DNA of 64,000 bases from Nematostella vectensis (GCF_932526225.1 NC_064043.1:15684085-15748084); one strand, 5' to 3'. Numbered from the stretch's first letter, positions 10,401-22,610 are shown. Notes: generated by a model from the letters alone, not told the origin. Numbers and translations are program-made.

Positions 10401-13400
10401 CCTCAATTTAACTTGTTGAATGTACACAGAGCTTACTAGAAGCTTGTGTTCCTCTGCTCTAGGATGCACCATTCTCAATGCATAAAGGTTTTTAAATAAG
10501 AAGTGCTTAGTAGCACTATGTTAATACTAAGAATAGTAGCCTTAAGGTACTAGCACTGGCTAATTTCGGGTATCTCCATTTTTCTCGGAAGTGCCGTGTT
10601 TTGTACAATTTATATGTGCAATTTGAACATCCGAACTAATTTTTCTATTTTTTCCAAAAGCGAATACAGAATCAGTGAACGAAAATGGGGCCTTTTACCG
10701 GAACCGGAAATAAATTTACTTTGCTGATTCGAAGGAAGTGACGCTTTGTCACATAATATCCACGTTTTGTTCACACCTTCGGCTGGGCACATGCGACACG
10801 ATCGGCTTCAGCATGGCGGCTGAGAATTTGCAACTCGAAGCAGCTTTCTTGGCATTCAACGCCGAGTTTGCAAGGAATGGGTAAGAAAAGTATATCATTG
10901 TCTTTCGACGATTTTTAGTGTATAATCAGTATTCCCCTTTGATTTCAGATTTGGACAGGCGCCCGCAGGACTTCTAGGTATTCTGAGGCATTTTCGCCTC
11001 CGAGAAGGGGAGAAAGCTAACGAAGGCCGCGCCAGGCTTTACAAGCGCCTCTGGTGCTTACTGTGGGTAGGTTTCGCCTGAAAAACTCTAATCAAATGTA
11101 GTTAAGTGTCATTAGATTTTAAGTGAACAACAAAAAGTCTCTCATCTTCGATTTTTGTCCAAATATGATACTTTGTCCTGGTCTTATCAACCTTGGAATG
11201 TGAATATATGTTGTTGCAAGATTGTGGGAATTTTAATTGTTTCTCACGCCGTTTGTTTGTATTCTAGTTTGGAAGTAAGAAGACATTGGGGGCCGGCCTT
11301 CCGCGATGGCCGACGTACGTTTACCCGGAGAGCCTGAAAGCGATCGTCAGGCTCATTGTTCCGGGTAGCGTACAAGATTTTGAGGACCCGGACCACGATT
11401 CGGTAGGTGACACACTATGATAAAAAAAAACTTAGCAAATTTATGGACTCCAAGCTTGTTTGGGGCTCAAGTTCCACTTGCAAATGTGTTATATCTATTG
11501 GTCAACGAATTTTAGTTTTTCCTCAAACCCTACCAATAACATGACAGTTGTTTATTATTTTTCTTTTCATTGTAAAAATAATTTGTGCGGCTTCGGTATC
11601 CTTGGATTCGTATTCACCCATGTATTTTTTTGTTATTTTTTTAGGTATACAAGATCAACATTGCAATTTTGGCCGAGGCAAAGTGGCCAAAGACGAAGTA
11701 GAAACGAGATGATTCGAATCTATTTTTATTGATTTTATTGATTTATCTACATTGTATTAGTTACTTTTCTATAAAAAAGTGTTTTCAATAAACCCATAAA
11801 ATACAGTTTTAGTTATGTCTGTGTTAGTTAGATAAAAAGAACCAAGACTAGAACTGAAAAACATGTAAATGTCTGACACTGACCAGCCTCATTTTCATGT
11901 ATAAACTTGACTAGAACATCTATCATATTTTGTATGCTGTATAAAGTGTATAATAAACTTGAACATGTTGTGTAATTCTACTCTTTGTTTTTGGGATTCT
12001 CACTACAGTCCTTGTGAGAAGTGCGCTGGTGGGTGGTTGATCCACACTTACATGGCCGCTTTCCACTTATTACAGTCCTTTGTCTTAGCATGCTCTCTGC
12101 CTCTCTTATCAGTGCTGGATCATCATCATCATCATCTAACTCGTCATCATCTTCAGTGCCATATGTATGCAGCACTGCCTGCCTTTTGTTCCACTTCTTT
12201 CTCTCTTCCTGGTCTTCCTGTCTAGCTTGCTTATTGGATATTCGCTGCTTCTTGGCTGCCTCTGTCTTTTGTTTCATGAGGTGGTTCATCCTGTCCTCAG
12301 TTGCTTTATCAAGCACCTTTTCAATGGAAGGAAGCACAGGCAGATGGAGTCGAGTGTAAAGGTCCTTTATCCAGTGGTATTCCTTTCCACGATTTTCCCA
12401 GCACCATGTCATATTCCCCTGGGCCAACCCACAGTTTGTTGATGTAATATAGTGCAACCTAAATTGGGAAACATCCAATGCGCATTAGATCATATAGATA
12501 ATGAATTTTGCGCTATATAAATAATAAAATTATTATTAAATTATTATGTATTTATTACTAATTTAAAACAAGGCTGGGGGCACTGGTATGTTACACATGT
12601 AGCAAAAAGCATGAAATTGAATCTTTCATTACTTATCCCACTTCTTATTCCACCCAAGGCACCCTTCCTTTGAAACAACTGTCCAGGGCATAACTTTTCA
12701 TACTAACACAATTCATTCACTGAAACTGTTTAGTGGATGTTCTAAAATAGTGCCTTTAGCATAGGTGATTTATAATGCCAGATTCTGTCTGTTTTCTATA
12801 TTTTGTTATATGTCTTACCTATTGAGACTTTGGTCTTTAGCACGAAAATGGGGAAGCACGTTGAAATGAGCCTCACACTGATTGGAATGGCCACGGCCCA
12901 TCTCAGGATGTATTACTGATTTCGCGTCAGCAGCTCGTAGCTCGCACTCCAGTTGGTAGGCCATGTGATGAAATGGACACGACAACTTGTTTTTTGTCGA
13001 ATATGGTATTCCCTCACATTTCAACTCAAATTCGTCTTTGCATTCTCCACATGAACAAACTGTTTCTGTATGGAAACCACAGTTCCCTCCCTCCCAAGAG
13101 TGTTTATCAACAACATGGTGCTGGCTCAATGCTCTCATGCGTCTAGCATATTCTTCGGGAGAGTCACACTGCTGCAAACAGCAAAAATGGTTAACTCTAG
13201 CATTTTTCAGAAACTGCTCTGAAAAGCAACCACAGTTCTTTGAATGGCGTGTGCAATGGCACTTCAAGTTCTCCATTTCTGGAAACAGTTCTTTCCATTT
13301 AGAAATATGGCCACTGGTGAATGCCTTCTGCTTGGCAAAGTCCTTCAGATTATTCCCGTGGGATCTACCCACATGCCCACCACACTTGTATACTCTTTGA

Positions 13401-16400
13401 GGGGGTTCCTCCCCATAGACATTGTGAACTGACTTCTTTGAAGAAGAGTCCCCATCCTGCCAAACACAAATAATATCACACCCTTCTTCTTTTGCCTGTC
13501 CATAGCATTCCTCAGCAAGAACTCCTTCCATAGACTTGGCCGTGCCGTGGTACAATTCCTCACCCTCTTCCTCCTCAGTTATTTCTCCCCTCATTGATTT
13601 GTGCCCATACCACAGAAGCCCTTGGGTCATATAATTCTTTACAATGAATGACCCATTTTTACTGAAGTGTCCACGGGTGTGCCAAACCCCGTCTGACGTA
13701 ACGACAGCACGGTCCCAGCTCCCAAGATCTACACTGTTCATCTTTTTCATTTTTTCTTTTTCATCTTCGCACATCTCGTTTACGATTTCTTCAATGTGGG
13801 GATATATCAGTTTAATCACCTCGTAAAATCTGTTCTTGGAAATTGCGGGTATCCCAAGGCAATTGTTCAGTGTTTTCTGGAATTTAGAAAATCCATGTCC
13901 AGTAAGAATAAACGCCACTGCAAGGGCCAGACCAACCACAGTGCGACGAGAACCTTCAACAGCTAATGATCCTTCAAAACTCAAGCGTCTGTTGGTGCAG
14001 CCATTACAAACATAAAGAACATTTATAGTTCCACCAAGGCCAACAGTATCTATCTTTGCTGGAATCAATATGCCTAAAAAACACAAAAACAGTATATCAA
14101 TATCTGAGTATAATGGTCAGGATGGAATTAGAATGATTGATTTTCTTTTGCCTTTTTACTAGAAAATTATATGCAATAGTTCTTTTTTTTTTCAATATGT
14201 TTAGCTTGGAATTATAATATGAAGGGTAATATGAGGGTCAGGGACCTGGAGTCTCTTGCTTTATGTAAGCTTATACAGTGCAAACAACATCGTCTAGTGA
14301 GTGTTTTACAATGCAAGGACTCCGTTGCCTGTCAAACAATAACAGTCAAAATCAAAGCATGCAAACCAAAATTATGTTGTACCTTGGCAACCTGGTGTAG
14401 CACATCGAGAATTACGGTTGACCTGATCGACAAGATTTGTTAGCTGCGTTGATTCAGCGACAAATAGCTGTCGTTCGAGAGTTGGCTTGTCCTGTTCGCC
14501 TTTCTCTTGAAGCGCAGCGTTTACTTTTTGGACTTTACTCGGGCTTGGCAAAAACTCCTCCTGGGAAGAATCCTCATACTCGGAGCTTTCATCGTGTAAA
14601 TTAATGCCACGTTCCTCCATTCTTTTTTTAGCTCGTGCCATGCCATGGTAGACGGTTTTATTCGGAGAAATGACTTTCACAGCATCTCCAGTGGAATAGC
14701 TTTTTGTCTCGGTCCTCCAAAGCGAAGGCAGAACTACATCTTGCCTCGAAGACACGCCGGTCCCTCTTGCTTCAGCTCCGAGTTTTCCTCTTTGCTGAAG
14801 AGACTTCCTTCTCTGAGACTTTGTTTGTTTCTTCTTTTTCGGAGCCATAAAAGGCAGAAAAAAGCTAAGGTTTAGTGATGTTGAAATATTGTTTGTTTCT
14901 CGTTCGATGATGGTTGTAATGTGAGATCACGCTTCGACGCACCGGAAGTAAATTGTGCATGTCACGCCTCCTGATAGGCTAGATCCTAGCAACCAGCCAT
15001 AACATATCGGTAATGTGAGATCACGCTTCGACGCACCGGAAGTAAATTGTGCATGTCACGCCTCCTGATAGGCTAGATCCTAGCAACCAGCCATAACATA
15101 TCGTATTTTTGTGTTCCTTTGTATGGAGGGGACGGGAAATGTTGTCCATCATGGCAGCTAGGAAATGTGTAAGTGGGTTTTGAGAGCTTCGATTTAGTTT
15201 CTGCGAGTTTTAACGAATTATTTTGACCAAATACCTGCCTAATAGGACTCATGGGAGTTTCTTTTTCATTTTTTAAGTCGACAATAATGGCATTCTAGCT
15301 GCAATTTGCCATGTTGCTTAACCATTTTGAGCTAAACAATCTGTAGCTTGCGAACTCCATTCCGAAGAAAGGGGGGTAAATTGTGATGAACCCTCCCCCT
15401 TCATTTTTGAAGTGATTTTTTTTGCCACTTTTAGAAGGGGTAAAACAGTTTGCAAGCTACAAATTGTCAATGCAACTAGTTACTTTAGAATACCGAAATA
15501 ATTATATCCATAGCACACGCGGTTAAAGAGAAAAAGGTGAACGAGTGATTTTTATGACACGGGGGGGGGGGATAGCGCTAATCCAATTAGGAGAGGGTAT
15601 CACATTACAAAAATATCATGAATCCATTGTATTATAACTCTTTTATAATGTGTAGAAATATGGATATTTTAATGTTGAACGTTGGGAAGTTTTGAGCTTC
15701 CAAAATACCCCCAAATAGCCAGTGCTACTACCTTAAATATAGAAAATATTTCTTGAGTTAGAAAACTAGCTGATGCATGTTATTATAGTAAATCAATCTA
15801 ACATTTGCACATCTTTTGCAGATACAATACGTTATTTGTCTCTACATGATAACAAGTATCTCAGATATTTTCCTGGTCACACTAAAAGGTGTGTATTGCT
15901 GGTCAGATTTATACAGTTTTTATGACTCATGAACCATAAAGAAATCAATGTATTTGTTAATTTCACAGAGTGACAACTCTTCACATGTCGCCAGTAGAAG
16001 ACACGTTCGTGTCTGGGTCGTTGGACCGTACCCTCAGAATATGGGACTTAAGGTCTCCCAACTGTCAGGTTTGTTTTGAGATTATTTAGCTTATTGGAAT
16101 ATTGTACTGTATATGTAATGTACAGTCCACTCTGTAATGGCCTAATTATTTTTCTAGGGACTGATGCATGTAAATGGTAGGCCTGTGGCGGCCTTTGACC
16201 CTGAGGGTCTCATCTTTGCTGCTGGTATTGACTGTGAAATGATAAAGCTCTACGACCTTCGATCATTTGATAAGGTAAATGTAAATGTCGTGATTGGGGA
16301 TGGAAAATCTGGAGTTATGTACTTGGTATTCACTACGTACTGTATAATGTGAAGAAACACATCTATGATAATTATGTTTGTATAGGACTAAATAAGATTT

Positions 16401-18928
16401 AGATAATCTTGGAAAAAAAATTTCATTCATTCCCACCAGTTCAAATAGAAGTGAAAGCTTTTGCATAAATTATTATTAAAACTAATTCAATATTGTACCT
16501 TCTTTAGGGCCCATTCTCTACATTTCATATACAGACAGATCCAAACATTGAATGGAATTCCATCAAGTTTAGCTATGATGGGAAGATGATTCTCCTTTCC
16601 ACCAATGGGGGATCCATTTACCTGATTGATGCCTTCCAGGGAACCCAGCTACATGCATTCACTGTGAGTAAGATTAACACTATAAACAGACATATCTGTG
16701 TATGGTGACCTGTAAGATTAACACTATAAGCAGTATACATATAAAATGTGTATGGTGACCAGTAAGATTAAAACTATAAACTGTATACATATATGTGTAT
16801 GGTGACCCATTAGATTAACACTATAAACACTATAAACAGTATACATGTGTATGGTGACCAGTAAGATTAACACTATAAACAGTAAACATATATGTGTATA
16901 GTGACCAGTAAGATTAACACTATAAACAGTATACATATATGTGTATGGTGACCAGTAAGATTAACACTATAAACAGTATACATATATGTGTATGGTGACC
17001 AGTAAGATTAACACTATAAACAGTATACATATATGTGTATGGTGACCAGTAAGATTAACACTATGAACAGTATACATATATGTGTATGGTGACCAGTAAG
17101 ATTAACACTATAAACAGTATACATATATGTGTATGGTGACCAGTAAGATTAACCTATGAACAGTATACATATAAAAAATGTGTATGGTGACCAGTAAGAT
17201 TAACACTATAAACAGTATACATATATGTGTATGGTGACCAGTAAGATTAACACTATAAGCAGTATACATATATGTGTATGGTGACCAGTAAGATTAACAC
17301 TATAAACAGTATACATATATGTGTATAGTGACCAGTAAGATTAACACTATAAGCAGTATACATATATGTGTATGGTGACCAGTAAGATTAACACTATAAA
17401 CAGTATACATATATGTGTATAGTGACCAGTAAGATTAACACTATAAACAGTATACATATATGTGTATGGTGACCAGTAAGATTAACACTATAAACAGTAT
17501 ACATATATGTGTATGGTGACCAGTAAGATTAACACTATAAACAGTATACATATCTGTGTATGGTGACCCATTAGATTAACACTATAAACAGTATACAATG
17601 TGTATGGTGACCAGTAAGATTAACACTATAAGCAGTATACATATACATACGTGTATGGTGACCAGTAAGATTAACACTATAAAAAGTATATATATCTGTG
17701 TATGGTGACCAGTAAGATTGACACTATAAACAGTATACATATATGTGTATGGTGACCAGTAAGATTAACACTATAAACAGTATACATATATGTGTATGGT
17801 GACCAGTAAGATTAACACTATAAACAGTATACATATATGTGTATGGTGACCAGTAAGATTAACACTATAAACAGTATGTATTTCTGTGTACATTATGGTG
17901 ACCAAAAGACTTGCTCTTTACATTTTAGGGGCATGCAGTGTCAAAAACAAACCCTTGTGAGGTGACATTTAGCCCAGATTCTCAATATGTCATATCAGGT
18001 AAGAATGTGTGTGACGTACCATTTTTTCTAGGCTGTTTCCCAATGTTCGGTGAAATTTAGAATTCCCTCTATCACTGCCACTAAAGAAAGAAGTAAAGGT
18101 TGGTTACTATTTAAAGGTTGGTTACTACGTAATTTCCAATCACCTCGACTAAAGGTTGGTTACTACGTAATTTCCAATCACCTCGACTAAAGGTTGGTTA
18201 CTACGTAATTTCCAATCACCTCGACTAAATCGCTATACGGTCAATGAGCCGGTCGGTTCAAATTACTCATTGACAGAGCTTGGGCTTTCACGATGGTACA
18301 GTAATTCCCTTGCTAGGAAATCTTTATCCATCTTTTGTTTAATGTTCCAACTTTACTGGGGAGCAGCTATCCAGTGTAGGAGAATATAGTGCAGGATATA
18401 GAAAGGGGGATATAGTTTAGAGTAGAAGGATGTAACAGGGATGCTTAACTTTATGACTCATTTTGTAAAATACACTAAATGTGTAGAGTAAGAAAGGTGA
18501 TAAGTGAGATAGGGGTAGGGGTAGAGTTTAATCTAAGGGGTGCCAGTAGCAGAAAACCAGCCTGAGCAGATAAAATCAAAGCAAAATTAGTTCAGATACA
18601 AGAATGAGCAAGAATAATGTTTTTCCTTCAGGCTCCCAAGATGGGAAAGTGCACTTTTGGGCATCCGACAGCGGCCATAAGATATCTACACTAGAAGGGA
18701 ACCACCCTGGTTCTACACGGTGTGTCAAGTTCAACCCCAAGTTCATGATGCTTGCAAGTGCATGTACTAACATGGTGAGTAGCATTTACAGCCTCCACTG
18801 TCCCCCTCTCCCGCAAACACCATGGCCCAACCCAATACTCTGCAGTACTAGTAGTCTAACACTTTCTATCTTTCCCTTAGGCATTTTGGCTACCAAATCT
18901 TGAAGATCTACCAGAGGCAAACAGATAG
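7457..18928 (+). CDS. WDR82: WD-repeat protein 82 (Swd2 homologue), complete, nine exons
   Basis: WDR82 is a seven-bladed WD40 propeller that tethers SETD1 H3K4 methyltransferase and PNUTS-PP1 phosphatase complexes to Ser5-phosphorylated RNA polymerase II. Exons: 7457-7617, 8738-8835, 15822-15888, 15969-16068, 16158-16274, 16508-16663, 17929-17998, 18632-18774, 18881-18928. Joined length is 960 nt, 319 aa (human 313), and every phase matches. Near-identical stretches to human include [49 protein letters not shown] and [13 protein letters not shown]; it ends with an AFWLP-type tail. Intron 1 holds a MITE; intron 2 (7 kb) holds two other genes; introns 2 and 6 begin with minisatellites at the splice donor. 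Exons 8-9 lie inside the duplicated block and recur at 35540-35838. The 3' UTR contains a 33-bp minisatellite and a polyadenylation signal near 19511, and ends tail-to-tail with DNAJB9. Confidence 0.95.
7757..8605. mobile_element. MITE in WDR82 intron 1, with internal minisatellite
   Basis: The left end reads tataatgcacttgtcat..gcttccc followed by a G run; the right end is its inverse (gggaagcaaatgacaagtgcataata), giving about 35-bp terminal inverted repeats, probably with a TA-rich target duplication. Inside, 7976-8265 is an array of about nine copies of a roughly 32-bp unit containing gtcagtatagactgacgg. A near-palindromic G/C-rich section lies on each side. No coding capacity. Confidence 0.7.
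8836..9243 (+). repeat. 42-bp minisatellite spanning the WDR82 exon 2 donor site
   Basis: About ten copies of a 42-bp unit made of the first 15 bases of intron 2 (gtaagaaaggctcag) plus a copy of the last 27 bases of exon 2. Each unit therefore recreates an exon end followed by gtaag. The unit is 14 codons long, so the exon frame stays open through the first copies (repeated [14 protein letters not shown]) until a shortened copy near 8970 breaks it. The second junction reads gataag and has lost the GT. Confidence 0.9.
9363..9605 (-). repeat. tRNA-like (SINE) head amplified into a tandem array
   Basis: On the minus strand, 9425-9370 reads like a tRNA-derived SINE head: an A-box-like tggcccagtgtgttagc and a B box ggttcgaatcc (9370-9380). 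To its right the first part is repeated about four more times with an inserted ccccatatgctg segment (unit about 47 bp). An inverted array of the same unit follows at 9770. Confidence 0.6.
9770..10245 (+). repeat. Inverted-orientation array of the same SINE-head unit
   Basis: About ten copies of a roughly 47-bp unit (cagcatatggggcctctcac, cacaggctgcccagtgtg, ttagc) in opposite orientation to the array at 9363-9605 and separated from it by about 165 bp. The two arrays could pair in a WDR82 pre-mRNA. Confidence 0.8.
10813..11701 (+). CDS. Unknown four-exon gene (125 aa) inside WDR82 intron 2
   Basis: Exons 10813-10880, 10949-11066, 11268-11402 and 11645-11701 join to 378 nt with consistent phases and good GT-AG borders (gtaag, gtaggt, gtaggt donors). 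The product begins [19 protein letters not shown], is rich in Arg, Leu and Trp around residues 25-65, and ends AEAKWPKTK. There is no signal peptide, membrane segment or family that I recognise. The start is an ATGGCGGC context preceded by GC-rich sequence; polyadenylation signal aataaa near 11788. It lies on the same strand as WDR82, wholly inside its second intron, and its 3' end faces the 3' end of the transposase gene 277 bp away. It could be a second gene of that mobile element or an independent nested gene. Confidence 0.65.
11978..14848 (-). CDS. Mutator-like DDE transposase (or domesticated derivative), three exons
   Basis: Exons 14848-14383, 14073-12819 and 12458-11978 join to 2202 nt, 733 aa, with no frame break. 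The N-terminus is basic ([14 protein letters not shown], a nuclear localisation signal). A CNGC motif follows near residue 178. The core shows the pattern SDGVW..RGH...NG (Asp about 283), WQDGDSS (Asp about 362 and 364), then V-KCGGHVG, which I recognise as the Mutator-like transposase domain common in cnidarian gene sets. Numerous Cys/His pairs follow ([11 protein letters not shown]). The C-terminus has a coiled, charged region, an acidic [11 protein letters not shown] run and a zinc-knuckle-like [16 protein letters not shown]. The intact reading frame and introns suggest a recently active or host-retained gene. Antisense to WDR82, inside its intron 2. The third catalytic acid could not be placed by eye. 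Confidence 0.8.
14917..15104. repeat. Perfect 94-bp tandem duplication upstream of the transposase gene
   Basis: 14917-15010 is repeated at 15011-15104 with no difference across about 93 bp (begins taatgtgagatcacgc, ends ccataacatatcg). It starts 69 bp upstream of the transposase start codon, so it probably duplicates promoter sequence. Lack of divergence implies a recent event. Confidence 0.95.
16664..17890 (+). repeat. Minisatellite filling WDR82 intron 6, starting at the donor
   Basis: About 26 copies of a roughly 47-bp unit (gtaagattaacactataaac, agtatacatatatgtgtatg, gtgacca). It begins at the exon 6 donor (gtgagtaagatta), and nearly every unit carries gtaaga, a strong donor-like sequence. 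It fills almost the whole intron, ending about 40 bp before exon 7. Confidence 0.9.
18112..18225. repeat. Three-copy 38-bp repeat abutting the duplication breakpoint
   Basis: Three identical copies (18112-18149, 18150-18187, 18188-18225) beginning taaaggttggttactacg, in WDR82 intron 7. Similarity between blocks A and B begins six bases after the last copy, and block B lacks this repeat. Confidence 0.9.
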
Positions 18929-19035
18929 TTAAAAAGATGTCAGCCCAAGATTATTGAAATCTTCATTTCCTTATTATATTATACTGGTGTTGTCCCTCTG
19001 TGAGGACATTGCATGACAGCCTTCTAAACCACACG

Positions 19036-19198
19036 ACATCCTTTCAATACAAGACAGTTTTTACAATGACGTCCTTTCAATACAAGACAGCTTTTACAAT
19101 GACGTCCTTTCAATACAAGACAGCTTTTACAATGACATCCTTTCAATACCAGACAGCTTTTACAATGACGTCCTTTCAATACAAGACAGCTTTTACAT
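19036..19198 (+). repeat. 33-bp minisatellite in the WDR82 3' UTR
   Basis: About five copies of a 33-bp unit (gacgtcctttcaatacaaga, cagcttttacaat) downstream of the WDR82 stop. The block B equivalent (35945-36175) has about seven copies. An ORF spans it only because the unit is a multiple of three without stops. Confidence 0.9.
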
Positions 19199-20048
19199 TT
19201 GTAGCTTACACGGATCTTAAGCACTACGAAATAGAAAAAGAGAGAGGGTTAATTTAGTGGGTTAACAATTAAAACCAGTGACAATAGTGCGCTCATGTGT
19301 TTACTGGGTTTTTATCTGCAAATGCTTTTTAACAACCTTTTTTTATGTATTTGATAAAATTTTGTTTTGGAGGTTGTATCTTGTCTTTGTGAACAAATAG
19401 CTAAACCCTATCCTGATAACCTGGCTATATCATACATAGGTACCAGAGTGGCCTGTATATTGTTTTTATGTTACTGTATACCAAAGCAGTCCTTATTGTA
19501 GTCGAATGTAAATAAATGACACACTTTTGAAAACCTCTCTTTGTTTATTATTTACAAGAAAAAATCATTATATTTAAAGTAAACTCTACATAATGTCCTG
19601 CACATCCACAATACCAATACAGTCAGTGCACTAATCATTTTTTATACAAACTAGCATCATCTGCAGTGTAAGAAATCACCTCTGACAAAACCTTTGACAT
19701 ACAATAGCTGTAAACTTCTACTTTTCAAAACATATACTTTAGTTTTATAAAGATGCAGGTTCCTGTGAGAATTAGGATTGAAAAGGAATAGAAAAATCAT
19801 TAACTGTTTCCTTTATTACCTGAACTAACACAGAAACACATAAAACCTATTATAAGTCTCAAATTTTAAAGTCTGCACCAACTTATTATACTCTAATAAT
19901 TAATGGAGCTGATTCATTTCATTGAGCTTATACTTATACTTATTAACGTTATTTCGTTGTGTAATCTATACTGACACAGAGACACTGCAGTTTTGTCAAG
20001 GGTGTTCCTCAATGAAAATCACACTAGCGTGCATGAGATTCTTGATTA

Positions 20049-22090
20049 CTATGTACATTCTGTAAATGTTGTCACCATGTTTCCAACTCGTCTTGTTACT
20101 GTTCTACAGCTCCGTCCCCCACCACCTGTAAGATGAATTATTCAAATTAGAAGTGCTAAAATCCACGTTAGACTATTGCTCAAGGACCAAGGCCCCTTAA
20201 AAAGTCAGCCTCCCTAAAAAAGTCAGAAGAAAGTCAGTCAAAGGCTGGGTGAGGTGTAGAGCCCCCTCCAAGGTTTTCTCCATTGTGATGAGTACCAGCC
20301 CTGTAGCTGGGGGGGGGGGGGTGGTGGGGTGTTGTGGTTGCCAAAAAGTGGGGTTTGTCATACTCATATCTGTGCACACCACGGGCCCAAAAATCATGGC
20401 TATGCCACTGATAAGCAGGACTCAAATAATTCATAAAGAAAAACGATTTTTTACCTGAACTTGACTGGTGGAACTCAGCATGTGTGGCTGCTCTGTGGAA
20501 GTCATGACCATCTTCGTGAAAGCCACTATTTCTAAAGTTCCCAAAATTACCAAAGAAAGAGTCCCCATGTCCAAATCCACCACCAAAGTCATCATCATCA
20601 TCATCATTGAAGAAATCATCAAATCCACCAAATGAGAATTTAAATGAGTTTCCATTGCCTCCTCTATTGTGGTCTCCATGTCCAAAGTTATTAAAGAAGC
20701 CATTGAAGTCAAATCCCCCGCCGCCGCCGCCAAATCCATTATTTTTAAGTCCCTCCTCTCCAAACTGATCATACTGCCGTCTTTTGTTTTCATCTGATAG
20801 TACTTCATACGCTGTGGAAAAAAGATGGAAATATTTCAATATCTCGTAGAATTTTAAATTTTATTTTTAAAAATAGTCACTTGAGGGGTGGAGTTGACTC
20901 AACAATGTTTATAAGTGGGTAAAATTATTTATTTGATTTTAGTTGTAGGGTTAACTGAATAGTATCAACAGCGCGTTTGAGCTTTGCCTATAACAAAGTA
21001 TATAATTTTTTTTCTTTAAAAAATATTAAGTCAGTTCCAGTAATTGAACATTTGATACCAAAACAACTCAAGACCGCTGATCCGGAAATATCGATTTAAA
21101 TTTCCCTTACCATAAAAAAATATATATCTCATTTCAGATCGATTTAAGCAAGGTTTAATTATAATATCAAGTGTGAAATTATTGAATGAAATTTCGTAAG
21201 GGAATGTTTATTTGCACCTGAGCCAACAAACTTCAGCGTCGATGGAAATATTTGCAATACGTAGATGTAAATATCACTGTCGAAACATAGATGACTCATG
21301 CTTTAAAATTCACGGGAGCTAGAAGCCCCAAAAAGTGGAGCTATGAATTATTATCCAAACTCTGCGAGAACGCAACAGAACTCGGGAACAATGAAAAGAA
21401 GAGATCAAAAACATTTAAAACATGTTATAAAGTTCATTTACCCTTCATCCTTCGAAAGTAAACATAATTGTTCAATCTACAATGTTCTGTTGTGACTCAT
21501 CAGTAAACACTTAAATTTTGTACAATTTTATAGTTAGTTTGAAGTAACAGAGTCGGGATTCATTCATAGAGAAACCCTTTTGTTTGGTTCTGATAACGAC
21601 CTAAAAATCATGACAACTAGAACTGTCAATTTGGAACACATGGCCGACAGTAAGCAAATTTAGAAAGATCAAGATATAGCAGGTCGTTTACGGTTCCACA
21701 AGAGCTTGTTTCTATGGGAAAAGCATATCAAATGACAAGGCTTATAAAGTGTTCTCTAGAGAAATCGGTATAATATGAACAGTGTATAAAACATGAAGCG
21801 AAAATTGATTATGAAATGTTTACTTCTTACATCAGCCCGGAAACGAAATGCTGCGCCACAATTTTGTACGTACCTTCTGCTACCTCTCTGAATTTCTCTT
21901 CGGCGTCTTTTCCCTTGTTTTTATCTGGGTGATATTTAACAGCCATTTTTCTAAAAGCTTTTTTGATTTGCTTGTCGGAAGCATTTCTGGGGACACCCAA
22001 AATTTGATAATAATCCTTCGCCATAACGAGGTCTGTCGCTAAAATGCTCAAGGCTGCGGTCGTCAACACGAGAATTTGCTCGTAATTCAT
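20049..22090 (-). CDS. DNAJB9: ER-luminal J-domain co-chaperone, ERdj4/DNAJB9-like (block A)
   Basis: ERdj4 is an ER J-protein that stimulates BiP ATPase and helps ER-associated degradation and IRE1 repression. Exons 22090-21874, 20811-20455, 20125-20049 join to 651 nt, 216 aa (human 223). A hydrophobic signal sequence (about 1-24) precedes a complete J-domain: [32 protein letters not shown] with the catalytic HPD, and [23 protein letters not shown] Gly/Phe-rich region with an acidic DDDDDD run follows. The last exon encodes [20 protein letters not shown], matching the conserved ERdj4 C-terminus. Intron 2 contains a transposon-end sequence (about 20290-20425). The 3' end meets the WDR82 3' end near 19.53 kb; the 5' end faces CRBN 1.05 kb away, suggesting a shared promoter region. 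Confidence 0.9.
20285..20430 (-). mobile_element. Transposon-derived G-tract repeat in DNAJB9 intron 2
   Basis: On the minus strand it reads atcagtggcatagccatgat, then tttttgggcccg, and ends in a long C tract. 'cagtggcgtagccaggattt' is a widespread DNA-transposon end in invertebrate genomes. The same copy is at 37270-37415 with a longer homopolymer. It does not interrupt coding sequence. Confidence 0.5.
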
Positions 22091-22610
22091 GCTTCCACCA
22101 AGAAATACTGCAATTTAAGTTTCCCTTCTGTAGTATAATGCTTTTTGCTCTGAGCCCGAGCGTTATATTGAAGGTTTTCCGTGTAGTTGAGGCGTTTCGC
22201 GGTAATATGCAGCCGTGTTTTGCACTCTGTCGTGTTGACTTGTCGAGCCTGCAACGAAGCGCACTCTGATTGGTTGAGAGCACCTTGACATTGGTGAGCG
22301 TGAGGGAATGGCACTATTGATGGCGCGAAAAAATGTTTGACATGTGTTGCGTGACACGAGAAAATCACGCACGTTTAAGCACCACCAGACCACAGAGCGT
22401 AGCAAACTCGTTGGAATAATTTTATATGCGTATACTATAGGGTAAATTATCGAAACTCAGTTGAAAATGCGACACTTTTCGCATGTTCTCTCTAGCACCT
22501 ATGTCACGCGACAGTCACAGCCAGGCTTATTGCGTGAGGCAGGAGATGTCACGATAACATCAGTTGCTATTTAGTGTAAATACCAACCGCCCCCACATGA
22601 CAAAGACCAA

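Noticed and set aside
12021..12359. Plus-strand Ser-rich ORF opposite the transposase
   Set aside because: It is the antisense shadow of the acidic GAT-repeat region of transposase exon 3.
10540..15120. Terminal inverted repeats enclosing the nested gene pair
   Set aside because: Searched by eye in both flanks; no convincing inverted pair or target duplication, so element borders are not claimed.
20431..20808. Met-rich 125-codon ORF in DNAJB9 exon 2
   Set aside because: Alternative frame of the real J-protein exon; its Met run comes from the GATGAT repeat encoding the acidic stretch.
22250..22290. ER-stress element (CCAAT-N9-CCACG) upstream of DNAJB9
   Set aside because: A CCAAT box is present on the minus strand, but the half-site nine bases away reads cttcg, not ccacg, so the match is too weak.
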